Shown: piece after piece, positions 1 to 8,141 of the stretch | Position numbering within the stretch: the first letter of the stretch is position 1 | Layout of the letters: every line of letters begins with the position of its first letter | DNA from: JAJPJE01 sp963724985 | GTDB lineage: Bacteria; Acidobacteriota; Terriglobia; Terriglobales; Acidobacteriaceae | Direction: 5' to 3' | NCBI GenBank assembly: GCA_963724985.1 | Contig: CAVRWV010000016.1 | Location: 124,001 to 188,000, forward strand | Length of the DNA: 64,000 bases | Translations under genes and position numbers: made by a program | Notes under the pieces: generated by a model | Databases searched by the model: none | What the model was told of the DNA's origin: nothing | Seen by the model: the letters and a program-made list of their open reading frames with translations, nothing else

Positions 1-638
1 TCGGTGGTATCCGCTCCGTCCATGGCAAAAACGGTGGTGGTCCCGCGTTGACCGTTCACGGCAAACTGCTGCGTGAAGTTCGCGGCACCGTTGGCGTCGG
101 TCATGGTACCGGCGGCCAGCAAGAGTAGTTTGCTGAAATCGCGGGAATTGAGCGGCAGGCTCGACACTTCTTTTCGCGACAGGTGTTCCCCGCCGCTGCC
201 TTCAGAGACTGGACCGTTTTGCTCCTGCACTAGGAAAAGAGTGGTGTCGGACTTCGGTAGCTGCAAGGTTGTGGTGAGTGTGACGGCTTCGGCGACGACA
301 AGGGGCTGCGCCGATTTGTACGTGATCCCCTCGGTGACTACCGAAACGCCGTATTTCGCGGGGGTAATGGCTGCAAACGCAAACTCGCCGCGAACCTTCG
401 TCTTCGCGGTATAAGCGGGCTTACCGGCAACGTCGGCGAGGACAACGGTGGCTCCAACCACCGGGGTGCCCGCGTTGTCACGAAGAACTCCTGCCCAGGA
501 GGCGGCCGGAGTTGACGCGAAGGTCCATCTGCACAAACAAAAAAGTATCGCCAATATGAGTGCACTTGTTCGCAAGTGAGGCGAGGCCGGCCTGTTGACG
601 ACTGACGCCACAGACTTCTTCGAAGGAGTTATTTTCAT
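1..638 (-). CDS. TonB-dependent receptor, N-terminal part (carboxypeptidase-regulatory domain plus start of plug), cut by window edge
   Basis: Reading from ATG at 638 gives 212 open codons that run off the left edge, so only the N-terminus is present. Residues about 22-43 are a hydrophobic signal segment. Residues about 50-128 look like a carboxypeptidase-regulatory beta-sandwich (AGVLRDNAGTPVVGATV). The segments SLPLNSRDFSKLLLLAAG and NGQRGTTTVFAMDGADT match the start of the plug in the large Oar-like TonB receptors common in Acidobacteriota. These are outer-membrane proteins thought to import large or complex substrates; the substrate here is unknown. A weak GGTGA lies just before the ATG. 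The family is clear; the exact function is not. Confidence 0.85.
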   Translation of the reverse strand, partial: MKITPSKKSVASVVNRPASPHLRTSALILAILFCLCRWTFASTPAASWAGVLRDNAGTPVVGATVVLADVAGKPAYTAKTKVRGEFAFAAITPAKYGVSVVTEGITYKSAQPLVVAEAVTLTTTLQLPKSDTTLFLVQEQNGPVSEGSGGEHLSRKEVSSLPLNSRDFSKLLLLAAGTMTDANGAANFTQQFAVNGQRGTTTVFAMDGADTT

Positions 639-938
639 TTCACCGGATTCCGTCAATTTCGAGATCGGGGTCGCGCAGAGCTTCTGGACGCGGGGGCGTG
701 AAGGACGTCACCGATTCAGGAGTTGTCGCGACGCACCTCGGGACGTCCATGCTCGAAAGGCGCTGTCTTACGAGGCGAGAATACCGCTGCTCAGCAGGGA
801 ACAGTAGCTTAAGTTTTCCTAACGGCTCAAAAGAAGAAAGGCCCGCAAAAGGCACAGAGCCCAAACGTAAACGGTAAGAGCCATTTGGGTCATCGCTACC
901 GGCGGCGCGGTCGTGTATCTTTTCTGATCGAGGAGCGC
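639..938. other. Divergent intergenic region, nothing recognised
   Basis: About 300 bases lie between the divergent receptor and phosphatase genes. Short open frames exist on both strands but none has a recognisable protein pattern or a good ribosome-binding site. It should hold both promoters; I could not pick a convincing -35/-10 pair. Confidence 0.5.
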
Positions 939-1514
939 ATGATGAAATTTCGCATTGTCTTCACCAGCATCTTTTTACTGATTTTCACGGTCGCGTGTTT
1001 TGCGGCCGATCAAGGCACGATCTTCATCATCCGTCACGCCGAGAAAGCTTCTACCGCTCCCGACGCGCTCCTCAATGCCGCTGGGCACCGGCGCGCGAAT
1101 TGTCTCGCGCATCTGTTGGGAGACGCGAACATCCAGACGGTCTTCACGTCGAACATTCGGCGCACTCATCAGACGGCGTCGCCGCTCGCAAAAGCGCGGC
1201 ATCTGACGATCCAGACAGTCCTGAAAACCAATCCCGACGAGTTGGTCGAGAAGGCGAAAGCGGCGGCGCAAAACGGCGACGTGCTGATCGTTGCGCACCA
1301 GGAAACGGTCGCCGACATCGTGCAGCGCTTAGGCGGGGGAGCCATACCGCGCGTCGGCCCTAATGAATTTGACCGGCTCACGATCCTTCATCTGACACCG
1401 TCCGGAACCACGGTTACGGTGCTTCGCTATTGCGATTGCGACGTTCCGGCGAGCGCGCCTTCGCAGGGAATGGACCAGGGCATGGCGCCGGCAGCAGCGA
1501 CCGCTCCTCACTGA
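939..1514 (+). CDS. Secreted histidine phosphatase (phosphoglycerate mutase / SixA-like)
   Basis: A 191-residue protein. The start at 939 is chosen over 885 because AGGAG lies at 931-935 and a signal peptide (residues 3-23) then begins directly. The mature protein opens with FIIRHAEK, the RHG-type catalytic motif with the phosphorylated His at 33; SNIRRTHQTA supplies conserved Arg and VLIVAHQET the second catalytic His at 120. It is short, like SixA, and ends in an Ala/Pro/Met-rich tail. The likely role is a periplasmic phosphatase of unknown substrate. It stands alone, divergent from the receptor gene. Confidence 0.85.
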   Translation: MMKFRIVFTSIFLLIFTVACFAADQGTIFIIRHAEKASTAPDALLNAAGHRRANCLAHLLGDANIQTVFTSNIRRTHQTASPLAKARHLTIQTVLKTNPDELVEKAKAAAQNGDVLIVAHQETVADIVQRLGGGAIPRVGPNEFDRLTILHLTPSGTTVTVLRYCDCDVPASAPSQGMDQGMAPAAATAPH

Positions 1515-1601
1515 CGCATCGTTGCTGCATGAACTCACGTAACTGCGCCTGAGTACACTTGTGCACTTCCACCCGGAGTGGCCCTGCGCTAACCTTCCTT
1601 C

Positions 1602-2264
1602 GTGCGCCGAAGCTGGGCCATCACCGCCGTCACGATCGCGCTCCTCGCCGCGACGGCCTTCTTGCACGCCAAGAAGAATGGCAGCAATATCCTCCAGCAA
1701 TTGCCGCAAGGATCGGTCACGATCGAAGGACTCGCCATTGCAACCCCCAGGCAGAACTGCGAAAACTGGCTCTGGGCCGCGGAAGTCGAGACAATCCTCA
1801 AGGCGCAGAAGATCGATCTTCCCCAGACCTACTGGATCACGCAGGCGAACCTCGGCGAAGTCTGCGTCGATGCGCCGGTTGATCTCGAATCCATCGCTTC
1901 GCTGATTGAACGCGACTACCAACTCGAAGACGGCAGCAAGTTTCACCTCACCGCGCTGCGCACCACCGGCGCGCCCACCGACATGGGACACATCATCTCC
2001 AGCCTCCGCCAGGGCCGCCCGTTCATCCTGCTATGGAAGGGACACCCTCTGCTCGTTACCGGCATGGTTTACGACGAGTACGGCTATCCCAACGGACAGC
2101 GCATGTACGAAGTCCGCGAGATCGATATGCTCGACCTGCTTTATCCCGATGGCGACGAGCGCCGGATCCGTTCCTTCGTGAAGGGCACCGATAATCTGGA
2201 CGAGATCGGCGGAGCGCTCGAGGTGATCGCGTCTCCAGTGGATCATTTTCGGCAAGACCGCTGA
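1602..2264 (+). CDS. Papain/C39-like cysteine peptidase-fold protein, exported or membrane-anchored
   Basis: A 220-residue protein starting at GTG 1602. Residues 5-22 form one N-terminal hydrophobic segment, suggesting a signal anchor. The segment NCENWLWAAEVETIL (Cys 53) followed about 90 residues later by LLWKGHPLLVTGMVYDEYG resembles the Cys and His halves of a papain-like or C39-like peptidase, as in family members that bind rather than cleave peptides. No neighbouring transporter or bacteriocin precursor is seen, so an export-linked peptidase role is not supported. The fold assignment is moderate and the substrate unknown. Confidence 0.55.
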   Translation: MRRSWAITAVTIALLAATAFLHAKKNGSNILQQLPQGSVTIEGLAIATPRQNCENWLWAAEVETILKAQKIDLPQTYWITQANLGEVCVDAPVDLESIASLIERDYQLEDGSKFHLTALRTTGAPTDMGHIISSLRQGRPFILLWKGHPLLVTGMVYDEYGYPNGQRMYEVREIDMLDLLYPDGDERRIRSFVKGTDNLDEIGGALEVIASPVDHFRQDR

Positions 2265-2330
2265 ATCCTCGCGCGGCTTCCGCCGATCTGAATACTTGGC
2301 GAACTGAATAACTTGACGATCTGAATACTT

Positions 2331-2717
2331 ATGGCTGGCCCTGAGAACATTCCGCAAGGCACCATCCTCTACGACGGAGCCTGCGGCTTCTGCTCGCGCT
2401 GGGTGAGCTTCTGGGCGCCCACTCTACGCCGCCATGGATTTCAAATCGCCGCGCTGCAAGAACCGTGGGTCGCAGAGCAACTGCGCACCGATCCCCCAAC
2501 GTTGTTGGCTGACATCCGCCTGATCACACCGCCGGGTCAACTCATCTCAGGCGCGAATGTGTATCTTCACGTGGCGCGACGGATCTGGTGGATGACGCCC
2601 TTCTGGGCATTGTTCAGTCTGCCCGGACTGAACCGCCTGCTTCACGTCGCCTACCGTTGGTTTGCGCGCAACCGTTATTGTGTTTCGGGCGCCTGCCGGC
2701 TCGAGCCGCATCGCTAG
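2331..2717 (+). CDS. DCC-family thiol-disulfide oxidoreductase-like protein (DUF393)
   Basis: A 128-residue protein. It opens with TILYDGACGFCSRW, the DxxCxxC signature that names the DCC family, with Cys 18 and Cys 21. The central and C-terminal parts contain Trp-rich hydrophobic stretches (ARRIWWMTPFWALFSLPGL) usual for the family. A thioredoxin-like redox role is inferred from the CxxC; no member is well characterised. It precedes the rpmH promoter on the same strand but is probably a separate transcription unit. Confidence 0.85.
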   Translation: MAGPENIPQGTILYDGACGFCSRWVSFWAPTLRRHGFQIAALQEPWVAEQLRTDPPTLLADIRLITPPGQLISGANVYLHVARRIWWMTPFWALFSLPGLNRLLHVAYRWFARNRYCVSGACRLEPHR

Positions 2718-2725
2718 CGCTTCAG

Positions 2726-2754
2726 TTTGCCGCTAACCGCTTCCTTCCTATATA
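2726..2754 (+). promoter_or_regulatory. Probable sigma-70 promoter of rpmH
   Basis: TTTGCC (2726-2731) and TATATA (2749-2754) are 17 bases apart, giving a predicted start near 2761, about 45 bases before the rpmH ATG. The position just ahead of a ribosomal protein gene supports it. The -35 matches the consensus only in part. Confidence 0.5.
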
Positions 2755-2804
2755 CTTTGGGTTTGCCTCAGGCTTAATTTTCGATTCAGGAGCAGCTAGC
2801 TTTC

Positions 2805-2960
2805 ATGCCGAAGCGTACGTTTCAACCGAACCGTCGCCGTCGTTCGAAGACGCACGGGTTCCGCAGTCGTATGAAGACCAAGAGCGGGCAGGCCGTTCTT
2901 TCGCGCCGTCGCGCCAAGGGCCGCAAACGCGTGTCCGTAAAGCCCGGATACCGCGAGTAG
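2805..2960 (+). CDS. rpmH: 50S ribosomal protein L34
   Basis: A 51-residue, strongly basic protein beginning MPKRTFQPNRRRRSKTHGFR, the L34 signature, and continuing RMKTKSGQAVLSRRRAKGR. It is a few residues longer than the usual 44-46 because of a C-terminal VSVKPGYRE-type extension. L34 sits in the large ribosomal subunit. It is first in the conserved rpmH-rnpA-yidD-yidC run; rnpA starts 26 bases downstream. Confidence 0.97.
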   Translation: MPKRTFQPNRRRRSKTHGFRSRMKTKSGQAVLSRRRAKGRKRVSVKPGYRE

Positions 2961-2986
2961 ACCGCCAGACCTGAAACGGCGCTTAC

Positions 2987-3517
2987 GTGATTGGAATCCT
3001 TCTGGAAACGCCGAACTCAGCCGCAAGCAAGAAAAAGCCTGTGATCACGGCTCTCGACTCCACCAGCGAGTCACCGACCCCCACCCCAGCAAGTCAAGGG
3101 CGGGCTCGCCGGGGACCCCAGATCCGCCGCTTACTTTTTCCGCGAAGCTCGAAATTGCTGAAGCATGGCGATTTCCAGCGTGTCTATAAGACGGGACGCC
3201 GCCATTTTTCAGGACTGTTGACTGCTTTTTATTTGCCGAAGTCAGAGCCAGGCGCCGGCCCGCGAATTGGGATCACCGTCGGACGTGTGCTCGGCGGCGC
3301 GGTCGACCGCAATCGCATCAAGCGGCGCTTGCGCGAGGCTGTTCGGCTGCATCTGGCGGAGTTATCGTTGCCGGTGGACGTCGTCATCAATCCCAAGAAG
3401 AACGTTCTTAAGGCCGAATTCGTAGATGTGGAACAGGAAGTAGCCCGGGCCTTCCAGGTGATTCGCAAATACATGGAGTCGTCGGCGAACAATTCGAAGA
3501 CGGCGGGTAACTCATGA
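2987..3517 (+). CDS. rnpA: Ribonuclease P protein component
   Basis: A 176-residue protein that binds the RNase P RNA and helps process tRNA 5' ends. The family core begins near residue 52 (RSSKLLKHGDFQRVYKTGRR) and contains the RNR motif as DRNRIKRRLREAVR (107-120). The first 50 residues are a Ser/Thr/Pro-rich extension from a GTG start; a start nearer the core is possible but no better ribosome site is obvious. The end overlaps yidD by four bases (ATGA), indicating translational coupling. Confidence 0.93.
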   Translation: MIGILLETPNSAASKKKPVITALDSTSESPTPTPASQGRARRGPQIRRLLFPRSSKLLKHGDFQRVYKTGRRHFSGLLTAFYLPKSEPGAGPRIGITVGRVLGGAVDRNRIKRRLREAVRLHLAELSLPVDVVINPKKNVLKAEFVDVEQEVARAFQVIRKYMESSANNSKTAGNS

Positions 3518-3900
3518 CGCGCAGGTTCTTGCTCTTACTATTGCGAGCCTACAAGTGGCTGATCTCGCCACTGTTCCTGCCTGCGTGTCGCTACGTGCCC
3601 ACCTGTTCCGAGTACGCCGCCGAAGCCATCGAGCGCTACGGCGCCATCCGCGGAAGCTTGAAAGCGGCGTGGCGATTGTTGCGTTGCCATCCATTCGCGC
3701 ATGGCGGATACGATCCGGTCGTCCCGGCCATTTTGACCGAGGCAGCGATTGCCGCCGAAGCCGCCGGACATTGCCGTCCGGGAGTTCCCGTTCAAGCAGT
3801 TTTGGAATCCGTAAATCCCGAGTCGCAACCCACCGCGGCTCAACCCAATTTGATTGTTGCAGTCACTGATTGCAATCTGCGCCTTAGCCGGCGCTGTTGA
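3514..3900 (+). CDS. yidD: Membrane protein insertion efficiency factor YidD
   Basis: A 128-residue protein. Residues 5-70 carry the family pattern: an amphipathic start (LLLRAYKWLISPLF), CRYVPTCSEYA and the closing RCHPFAHGGYDPV. YidD assists YidC in inserting membrane proteins. Usual length is 70-90 residues; here about 50 low-conservation residues follow the core, a C-terminal extension also seen in some other phyla. It overlaps rnpA by four bases, and the stop overlaps the upstream candidate TTG of yidC. Confidence 0.93.
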   Translation: MTRRFLLLLLRAYKWLISPLFLPACRYVPTCSEYAAEAIERYGAIRGSLKAAWRLLRCHPFAHGGYDPVVPAILTEAAIAAEAAGHCRPGVPVQAVLESVNPESQPTAAQPNLIVAVTDCNLRLSRRC

Positions 3901-3914
3901 GAAGGAAGTACGAC

Positions 3915-5681
3915 TTGCCCGAATATCACAGCCCTAACCAAGAACCCGCCAGCAACCGCATGATGCTGGTCATCCTGTTCACGTTCATCTTCCTCATCGG
4001 TTTCCAGTTCATCTACAGCAAGTACGGTCCGAAGAAACCCGAGCCCGCCCAGCAACCTGCTCAGCAGCAGGCCGTCGCCCCAGCGGCTCCCGTAAATGCT
4101 CAGGCTGCAGCTGCGCCCGCTTCAGTTTCTTCTGCCCCCGTGGCCGTCGGAACCAGGCAGGCCTCCGCGGAAACGGAGACGGTGATCGAGAACGATCTTT
4201 ACCGCATCACCTTCACCAACCGCGGCGCGCAGGTGAAGTCGTGGATCCTGAAAAAGTTTGACGACGACAAGCGCCAGCCGCTCGACCTGGTGAACGCTCC
4301 CGCCGCCGCCCAGTATGGATATCCACTGTCGCTCTTCAGCTACGACTCGGCTCTGAAAGACAAGCTGAATTCCGCGCTCTATGTGACCAGCGCGAAGGGA
4401 ACGCAGCAGTCGCCGACGGACATCACCTTCGAGTATGCGGAGGGCAATCTTTCCGTACGCAAGACCTTCCACTTTGACGAGTCCTATGTCGTCAAGACTG
4501 ACATCGAAGTTGTGCAGAACGGCGCGGGTGTTCAGGCGTTCCCGGCGTGGCCCTCGGGCTTTGGCGATACCGCCAGTGCCGCCAGCTTTGCCGCCAGCAC
4601 CATCGATTTCGATAACGGCAACAAGATCGAGCGCCTCGCGATCAAGAAGGTCAGCACCGGCTCCACCATCACCGGACCTCTGGCTTGGGCCGGACCTGTC
4701 GATCAGTACTTTGCTGCGATCTTCCTGCCCGACAATCCGTCGAATGCCGCGCTCGTAACGCAGCGCAATCAGCTACGGATTCCGAAGAACCCCGACAAGC
4801 CCGATCCGAATGACGTGGTCGCTGTCGATGTGCTCGGCGGCTCGGTTGGCAATCTCGATGGCCATACGCGCCAGCGGATTTTCGTTGGCCCCAAGGCACT
4901 CGATGTTTTGGGTTCCGTTCACCCTGTCCTCGCGCCCGGCCAAACCGAGACGACTGACCTGCGCCCGCTCATCGACTTCGGCTGGTTCAGCTTCATTTCG
5001 CGTCCGCTGTTCGCAGCTCTGCGCTGGACCCATCACCACGTCACCTCGAACTGGGGATGGGCCATCATTCTCCTGACGGTCGTCATCAACCTCCTGCTGC
5101 TGCCGTTGCGCATTACCAGCATGAAGTCGGCGCTGAAGACGCAGAAGATTCAGCCGCAGATCAACGCCATCAAGGACAAATACAAGAAGTACTCGATGCG
5201 CGATCCGCGCCGCCAGGAGATGAACCAGGAAATCGCGGCGCTGATGAAGACCGAGGGCGTGAATCCCGCAGGCGGCTGCTTGCCGTTACTCATCCAGTTC
5301 CCGTTCCTCGTCGCGTTCTACCGTCTGCTCGGCAACACCATCGAGCTGCGGCACGCGTCGTTCCTCTATCTGCAGGATCTATCGGCTCCCGATCCTTATC
5401 ACATCATGCCGGTCCTCATCATCGTCAGCACGTTCGTGGTGCAGAAGATGACGCCCACGGGCGGCATGGATCCGCAGCAGCAGAAAGTGATGAACCTGAT
5501 GATGCCGGTGATGCTCGGCGTGATCAGCTGGAACCTGTCTTCGGGACTGTGTCTCTACTGGGTGGTCGGCAACGTCATCGCCATGCTCATGCAGGTAGTG
5601 ATGAACCGAACCAGCATGGGAGCGGAGATGCGCCAGATCGCCGAAAAGCGCGCGCGCAAGCAGGCTCTCAAGAAAGCCTAG
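3915..5681 (+). CDS. yidC: Membrane protein insertase YidC (Oxa1 family)
   Basis: About 588 residues. I chose TTG 3915 because AAGGAAG lies at 3902-3908 with correct spacing; an in-frame TTG at 3897 would add six residues. Residues about 14-34 form the first membrane helix, followed by a Gln/Ala/Pro-rich linker and a large periplasmic beta domain (about 85-350). The C-terminal third is the conserved five-helix insertase: GWAIILLTVVINLLLLPLR, then NPAGGCLPLLIQFPFLVAFY. It inserts inner-membrane proteins with or without SecYEG. Jag and mnmE, often next in line, are absent here. Confidence 0.96.
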   Translation: MPEYHSPNQEPASNRMMLVILFTFIFLIGFQFIYSKYGPKKPEPAQQPAQQQAVAPAAPVNAQAAAAPASVSSAPVAVGTRQASAETETVIENDLYRITFTNRGAQVKSWILKKFDDDKRQPLDLVNAPAAAQYGYPLSLFSYDSALKDKLNSALYVTSAKGTQQSPTDITFEYAEGNLSVRKTFHFDESYVVKTDIEVVQNGAGVQAFPAWPSGFGDTASAASFAASTIDFDNGNKIERLAIKKVSTGSTITGPLAWAGPVDQYFAAIFLPDNPSNAALVTQRNQLRIPKNPDKPDPNDVVAVDVLGGSVGNLDGHTRQRIFVGPKALDVLGSVHPVLAPGQTETTDLRPLIDFGWFSFISRPLFAALRWTHHHVTSNWGWAIILLTVVINLLLLPLRITSMKSALKTQKIQPQINAIKDKYKKYSMRDPRRQEMNQEIAALMKTEGVNPAGGCLPLLIQFPFLVAFYRLLGNTIELRHASFLYLQDLSAPDPYHIMPVLIIVSTFVVQKMTPTGGMDPQQQKVMNLMMPVMLGVISWNLSSGLCLYWVVGNVIAMLMQVVMNRTSMGAEMRQIAEKRARKQALKKA

Positions 5682-5796
5682 TCATTGAGCGACTGTGTAA
5701 TTGGGTGATTTTGTACCTTGTGCCCCATTCAAGCCAGAGTTGGCCTGAGTGGGGCATTTGTTTGTGTGGCTCTTGCTTGTGTGTTTTGTTCGTGTG

Positions 5797-5818
5797 GCGC
5801 GGACATTCCTGTCCGCGC
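5797..5818. repeat. Palindromic hairpin, 9-bp perfect stem
   Basis: GCGCGGACA and TGTCCGCGC flank a TTCC loop, a perfect inverted repeat about 115 bases after yidC. It could act as a terminator, but no T-run follows on the plus strand. I suspect a dispersed repeat rather than a gene-specific signal. Confidence 0.6.
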
Positions 5819-5924
5819 TAAGTGCCCATCTCCACGAATCTCTGTGTTGCGAGCCGGGCATTTTCTGCCAGGAAAACCAGAATCCGAGTTCGGCGCTTCT
5901 AAGTAAACAGTTGGGGACGGCAGC

Positions 5925-6380
5925 ATGGGTCGGTTCTGGGTCATCACGGTTGTTGTTGCTTGCCTTAGCTGCGCATGGTCACAACAGAAGCAGTTGGTTT
6001 CCCTGCCCGAGCCGAATCTTCCCGCCAATGCATTCTCCCGCTATACCAATCTGTTTGGTCAGAGCACACTCAGAAGCTCCCTGCAGCGCTCGTGGTACTG
6101 GGAAGTGAACGACCTCACGCAAGCCCCGTCTGGAGCCAACAAGTACCTCCCCAAAGGCGTCGTAACCAGCAATTCGGACTTTTCGCCTGCCACCCTGGAG
6201 TGGACGTTTACGGGCAAGCGCAAATTGATGCCGACGCTCGACCTCACTGTAGTCAAGATCAAGCCGGGTGAAGGGCTGGTTCGTGACGACCCCGGCGCTG
6301 ACCCATGCTCAGGACCGGATCGTGGTCATCTCTGGAATTGGGCCGCGCACTCGATCTCAGATCTCCTGCATGCCGAATGA
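5925..6380 (+). CDS. Secreted protein of unknown function, probably frameshifted near its end
   Basis: An open frame of 151 codons with a clear signal peptide (MGRFWVITVVVACLSCAWSQ). I do not recognise the mature part. Up to about residue 113 (LDLTVVKIKPGEG) it reads like a normal soluble domain with Trp/Tyr-rich stretches. After that the frame becomes Pro/Gly/Asp-rich, while a neighbouring frame from 6268 gives a more protein-like ALTHAQDRIVVISGIG, so a one-base shift near 6265 is possible. It ends just before the AT-rich patch and repeat element downstream. Confidence 0.45.
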   Translation: MGRFWVITVVVACLSCAWSQQKQLVSLPEPNLPANAFSRYTNLFGQSTLRSSLQRSWYWEVNDLTQAPSGANKYLPKGVVTSNSDFSPATLEWTFTGKRKLMPTLDLTVVKIKPGEGLVRDDPGADPCSGPDRGHLWNWAAHSISDLLHAE

Positions 6381-6436
6381 TGGGTCGCGGACCGCAGGTA
6401 ATGCCTATGGATCTATAAGAAATAGTATTATATACA

Positions 6437-6658
6437 TTGACATATCTTTTAGAAAATACTAAGCTGCTGTCGTAAGCTGTGGCGATCGTCCTCGCCCCAG
6501 CTTTTCGTGTCTTAGGGCGACGTATCGTTTTGGGAACTGAGAGCGCTAAGTCCTTTGTTATGCGGTATAGAGGCCTTAAGTCCTTTGTTATCCCGTATGT
6601 ACAGCCGCACTACCCCGTAAGTCCTTTGTTTGCCGCAAGGGAGGGGGAGGGGGTGGGG
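6437..6658 (+). repeat. Three-box intergenic element ending in a G-quadruplex-like G-run
   Basis: An AT-rich patch with a consensus -35 hexamer (TTGACA, 6437-6442) leads into three copies of AAGTCCTTTGTT starting at 6548, 6578 and 6619, that is spacings of 30 and 41. The third copy continues TTGCCGC and is followed by G3-A-G5-A-G5-T-G4 at 6639-6658, a classical single-base-loop quadruplex pattern. The same architecture occurs inverted at 60805-60921. No reading frame here looks real. A non-coding RNA or mobile repeat is possible; neither is shown. Confidence 0.65.
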
Positions 6659-6705
6659 TTATCGAAGAGTAAACTTCTCGGCCCGAAATGAAACTGGAGC
6701 CGGTG

Positions 6706-7209
6706 TCACGCCGTTACTCGCACTCCCGCTGAATTCTTCACCGGACTGCGATCCAGCGACAGCACGTAGTCCAGCGCGAAGCGGCCCGGGCCGAAGACGA
6801 GGATCATCAAGCTCGCGAACAGGAATGTATACGGATCGGCGTTATAGAACTTTCCCGGATTGGAGAAGATGGAGCGCAGCGCTTCCTGGTCTGCCGTCAG
6901 ATACGCGACGAGCATGTCAAAACCGAGCATCAGCCCAACCAGGCGCGAGCCCAGGCCCACGATCAGCAGGATGCCGCCCACGAATTCCATTCCGGAGACG
7001 AAATATGCGTTGAGCGCCGGCGCCGGAATATTCAGGCTGGTGAAGAAGCCGATCACATGCTGGATGTTGTGCAGCTTGCCCCATCCGGTCTGCATGAACT
7101 GCCATCCCCAGTAGAGGCGGACGGCAAGCAGAAACGGCGATTGCAGCGAGTTGCCGACAGTCGTAAGAAGCGCGTAACCGCGGGCTGCCAGTTGCGTGAT
7201 GCCTTTCAT
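6706..7209 (-). CDS. DoxX-family membrane protein, bufferin operon (BufD-like)
   Basis: A 167-residue protein with four predicted membrane helices. The first contains LLAVRLYWGWQFMQTGWGKL, typical of DoxX; GGILLIVGLGSRLVGLMLG is the middle pair. DoxX proteins often accompany DUF692/DUF2063 genes in copper-linked bufferin loci, where the role is presumed to be a membrane redox or transport partner. The start overlaps the end of the DUF2063 gene by four bases, so the four minus-strand genes are almost certainly one operon. Confidence 0.85.
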   Translation of the reverse strand: MKGITQLAARGYALLTTVGNSLQSPFLLAVRLYWGWQFMQTGWGKLHNIQHVIGFFTSLNIPAPALNAYFVSGMEFVGGILLIVGLGSRLVGLMLGFDMLVAYLTADQEALRSIFSNPGKFYNADPYTFLFASLMILVFGPGRFALDYVLSLDRSPVKNSAGVRVTA

Positions 7210-8141
7210 TCAGCGGATCCTCCCGCAGTGGTCGATATATCGGAATACGACTCAGTAAACCAGCCTAACGCCATCCAGTGCGCAAACCATTCCTGAACGC
7301 GCGCGGCCTGCTCTTCTGGAGAGAGCGAACTTGATTCGAACGCGATCTCAAGCGCCTCAGACAACGGCTTCCGCTCTTTGAGCGCGGTGAGCAGTAGATA
7401 AGCTTCGCGATCAAGCCGCTTGTAGCAAACCGAGTAATCGGAGCGATGCACGGCGATGTAGATCGTCTCCTGAACGGTCCGCGAGACATTCTTCGCTACA
7501 CCGCGACTTGGTTTCACCCAATGGCGAATCGGATAAGCGCGATTTCCGCCCGACTCCTCTTCTTCGCGATCGTGCTCCCGAACGGCGAGCAGCAGATCAT
7601 CGACCGGATATTGCACTTCGAGCACCGAGATATGCGGTTGCAGCGCGAGCAGCGGGTCTTCGCCAAGCCCAGCGAGCGCTTCCGCACTCAGCGGCGGCAG
7701 ATCGGCAGCGTCGAACGCCTCGATGTGCGCCCATTCCAGCTTGAGCATGTCAGCCGCGAGCGCGTAACGATCGCCAGCAAACTCGCGATGATCGCTCAGC
7801 CACTGTGGCAGCCGCGATCCGAGGTTGCGCAGCGTGAACGATGTTGATGGATGCTCCGTCAGATAGCCGCGCGCGATCTGGTCGAAGCACTTGCGTCCGA
7901 CAACTGCGCGCAGGCCAGGAAAGTCTTCGCCGAATGAATCCAGAATGCGGAACCAGTATTGGCGATTGTAGATCTCCAGGCGCTCGAAGCTGGTGAGACG
8001 GCTATTCGGCTTGATGAACTCTTTGGCCTCTTTCGCATTGGAGCGTCCCTGCGGATCGCGTCTCGCCATGCGATCGGTCTTCGTGATGGGCTGCATCACC
8101 GCGGAAGCCATGCGTCGTTGCAGGTCGAGTAATGGAGTCAT
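7206..8141 (-). CDS. DUF2063 protein, partner of the DUF692 oxidase (BufC-like)
   Basis: A 311-residue protein. The N-terminal DUF2063 domain (about 1-140) shows the usual pattern SRLTSFERLEIYNRQYWFR, then FGEDFPGLRAVVG and PSTSFTLRNLGSRLPQWL. The C-terminal half resembles the winged-helix-like extension of the family (AYLLLTALKERKPLSEAL). Family members are needed with DUF692 enzymes to modify cysteine-bearing peptides, probably by recognising the precursor. Four-base overlaps with the genes on both sides show translational coupling. The old label 'DNA-binding' rests on fold similarity only. Confidence 0.88.
   Translation of the reverse strand: MTPLLDLQRRMASAVMQPITKTDRMARRDPQGRSNAKEAKEFIKPNSRLTSFERLEIYNRQYWFRILDSFGEDFPGLRAVVGRKCFDQIARGYLTEHPSTSFTLRNLGSRLPQWLSDHREFAGDRYALAADMLKLEWAHIEAFDAADLPPLSAEALAGLGEDPLLALQPHISVLEVQYPVDDLLLAVREHDREEEESGGNRAYPIRHWVKPSRGVAKNVSRTVQETIYIAVHRSDYSVCYKRLDREAYLLLTALKERKPLSEALEIAFESSSLSPEEQAARVQEWFAHWMALGWFTESYSDISTTAGGSAE

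Noticed and set aside
2588..2974. Long frame covering rpmH in another phase
   Set aside because: It is a shadow: rpmH itself is clear in a different frame, and this frame has no family pattern or ribosome site.
5057..5821. 254-codon plus-strand frame inside yidC
   Set aside because: Low-complexity His/Arg/Gln-rich translation typical of an off-frame shadow of yidC.
6548..6630. CRISPR array
   Set aside because: Only three short boxes with unequal spacing, no spacer-like unique units of constant length and no cas genes.
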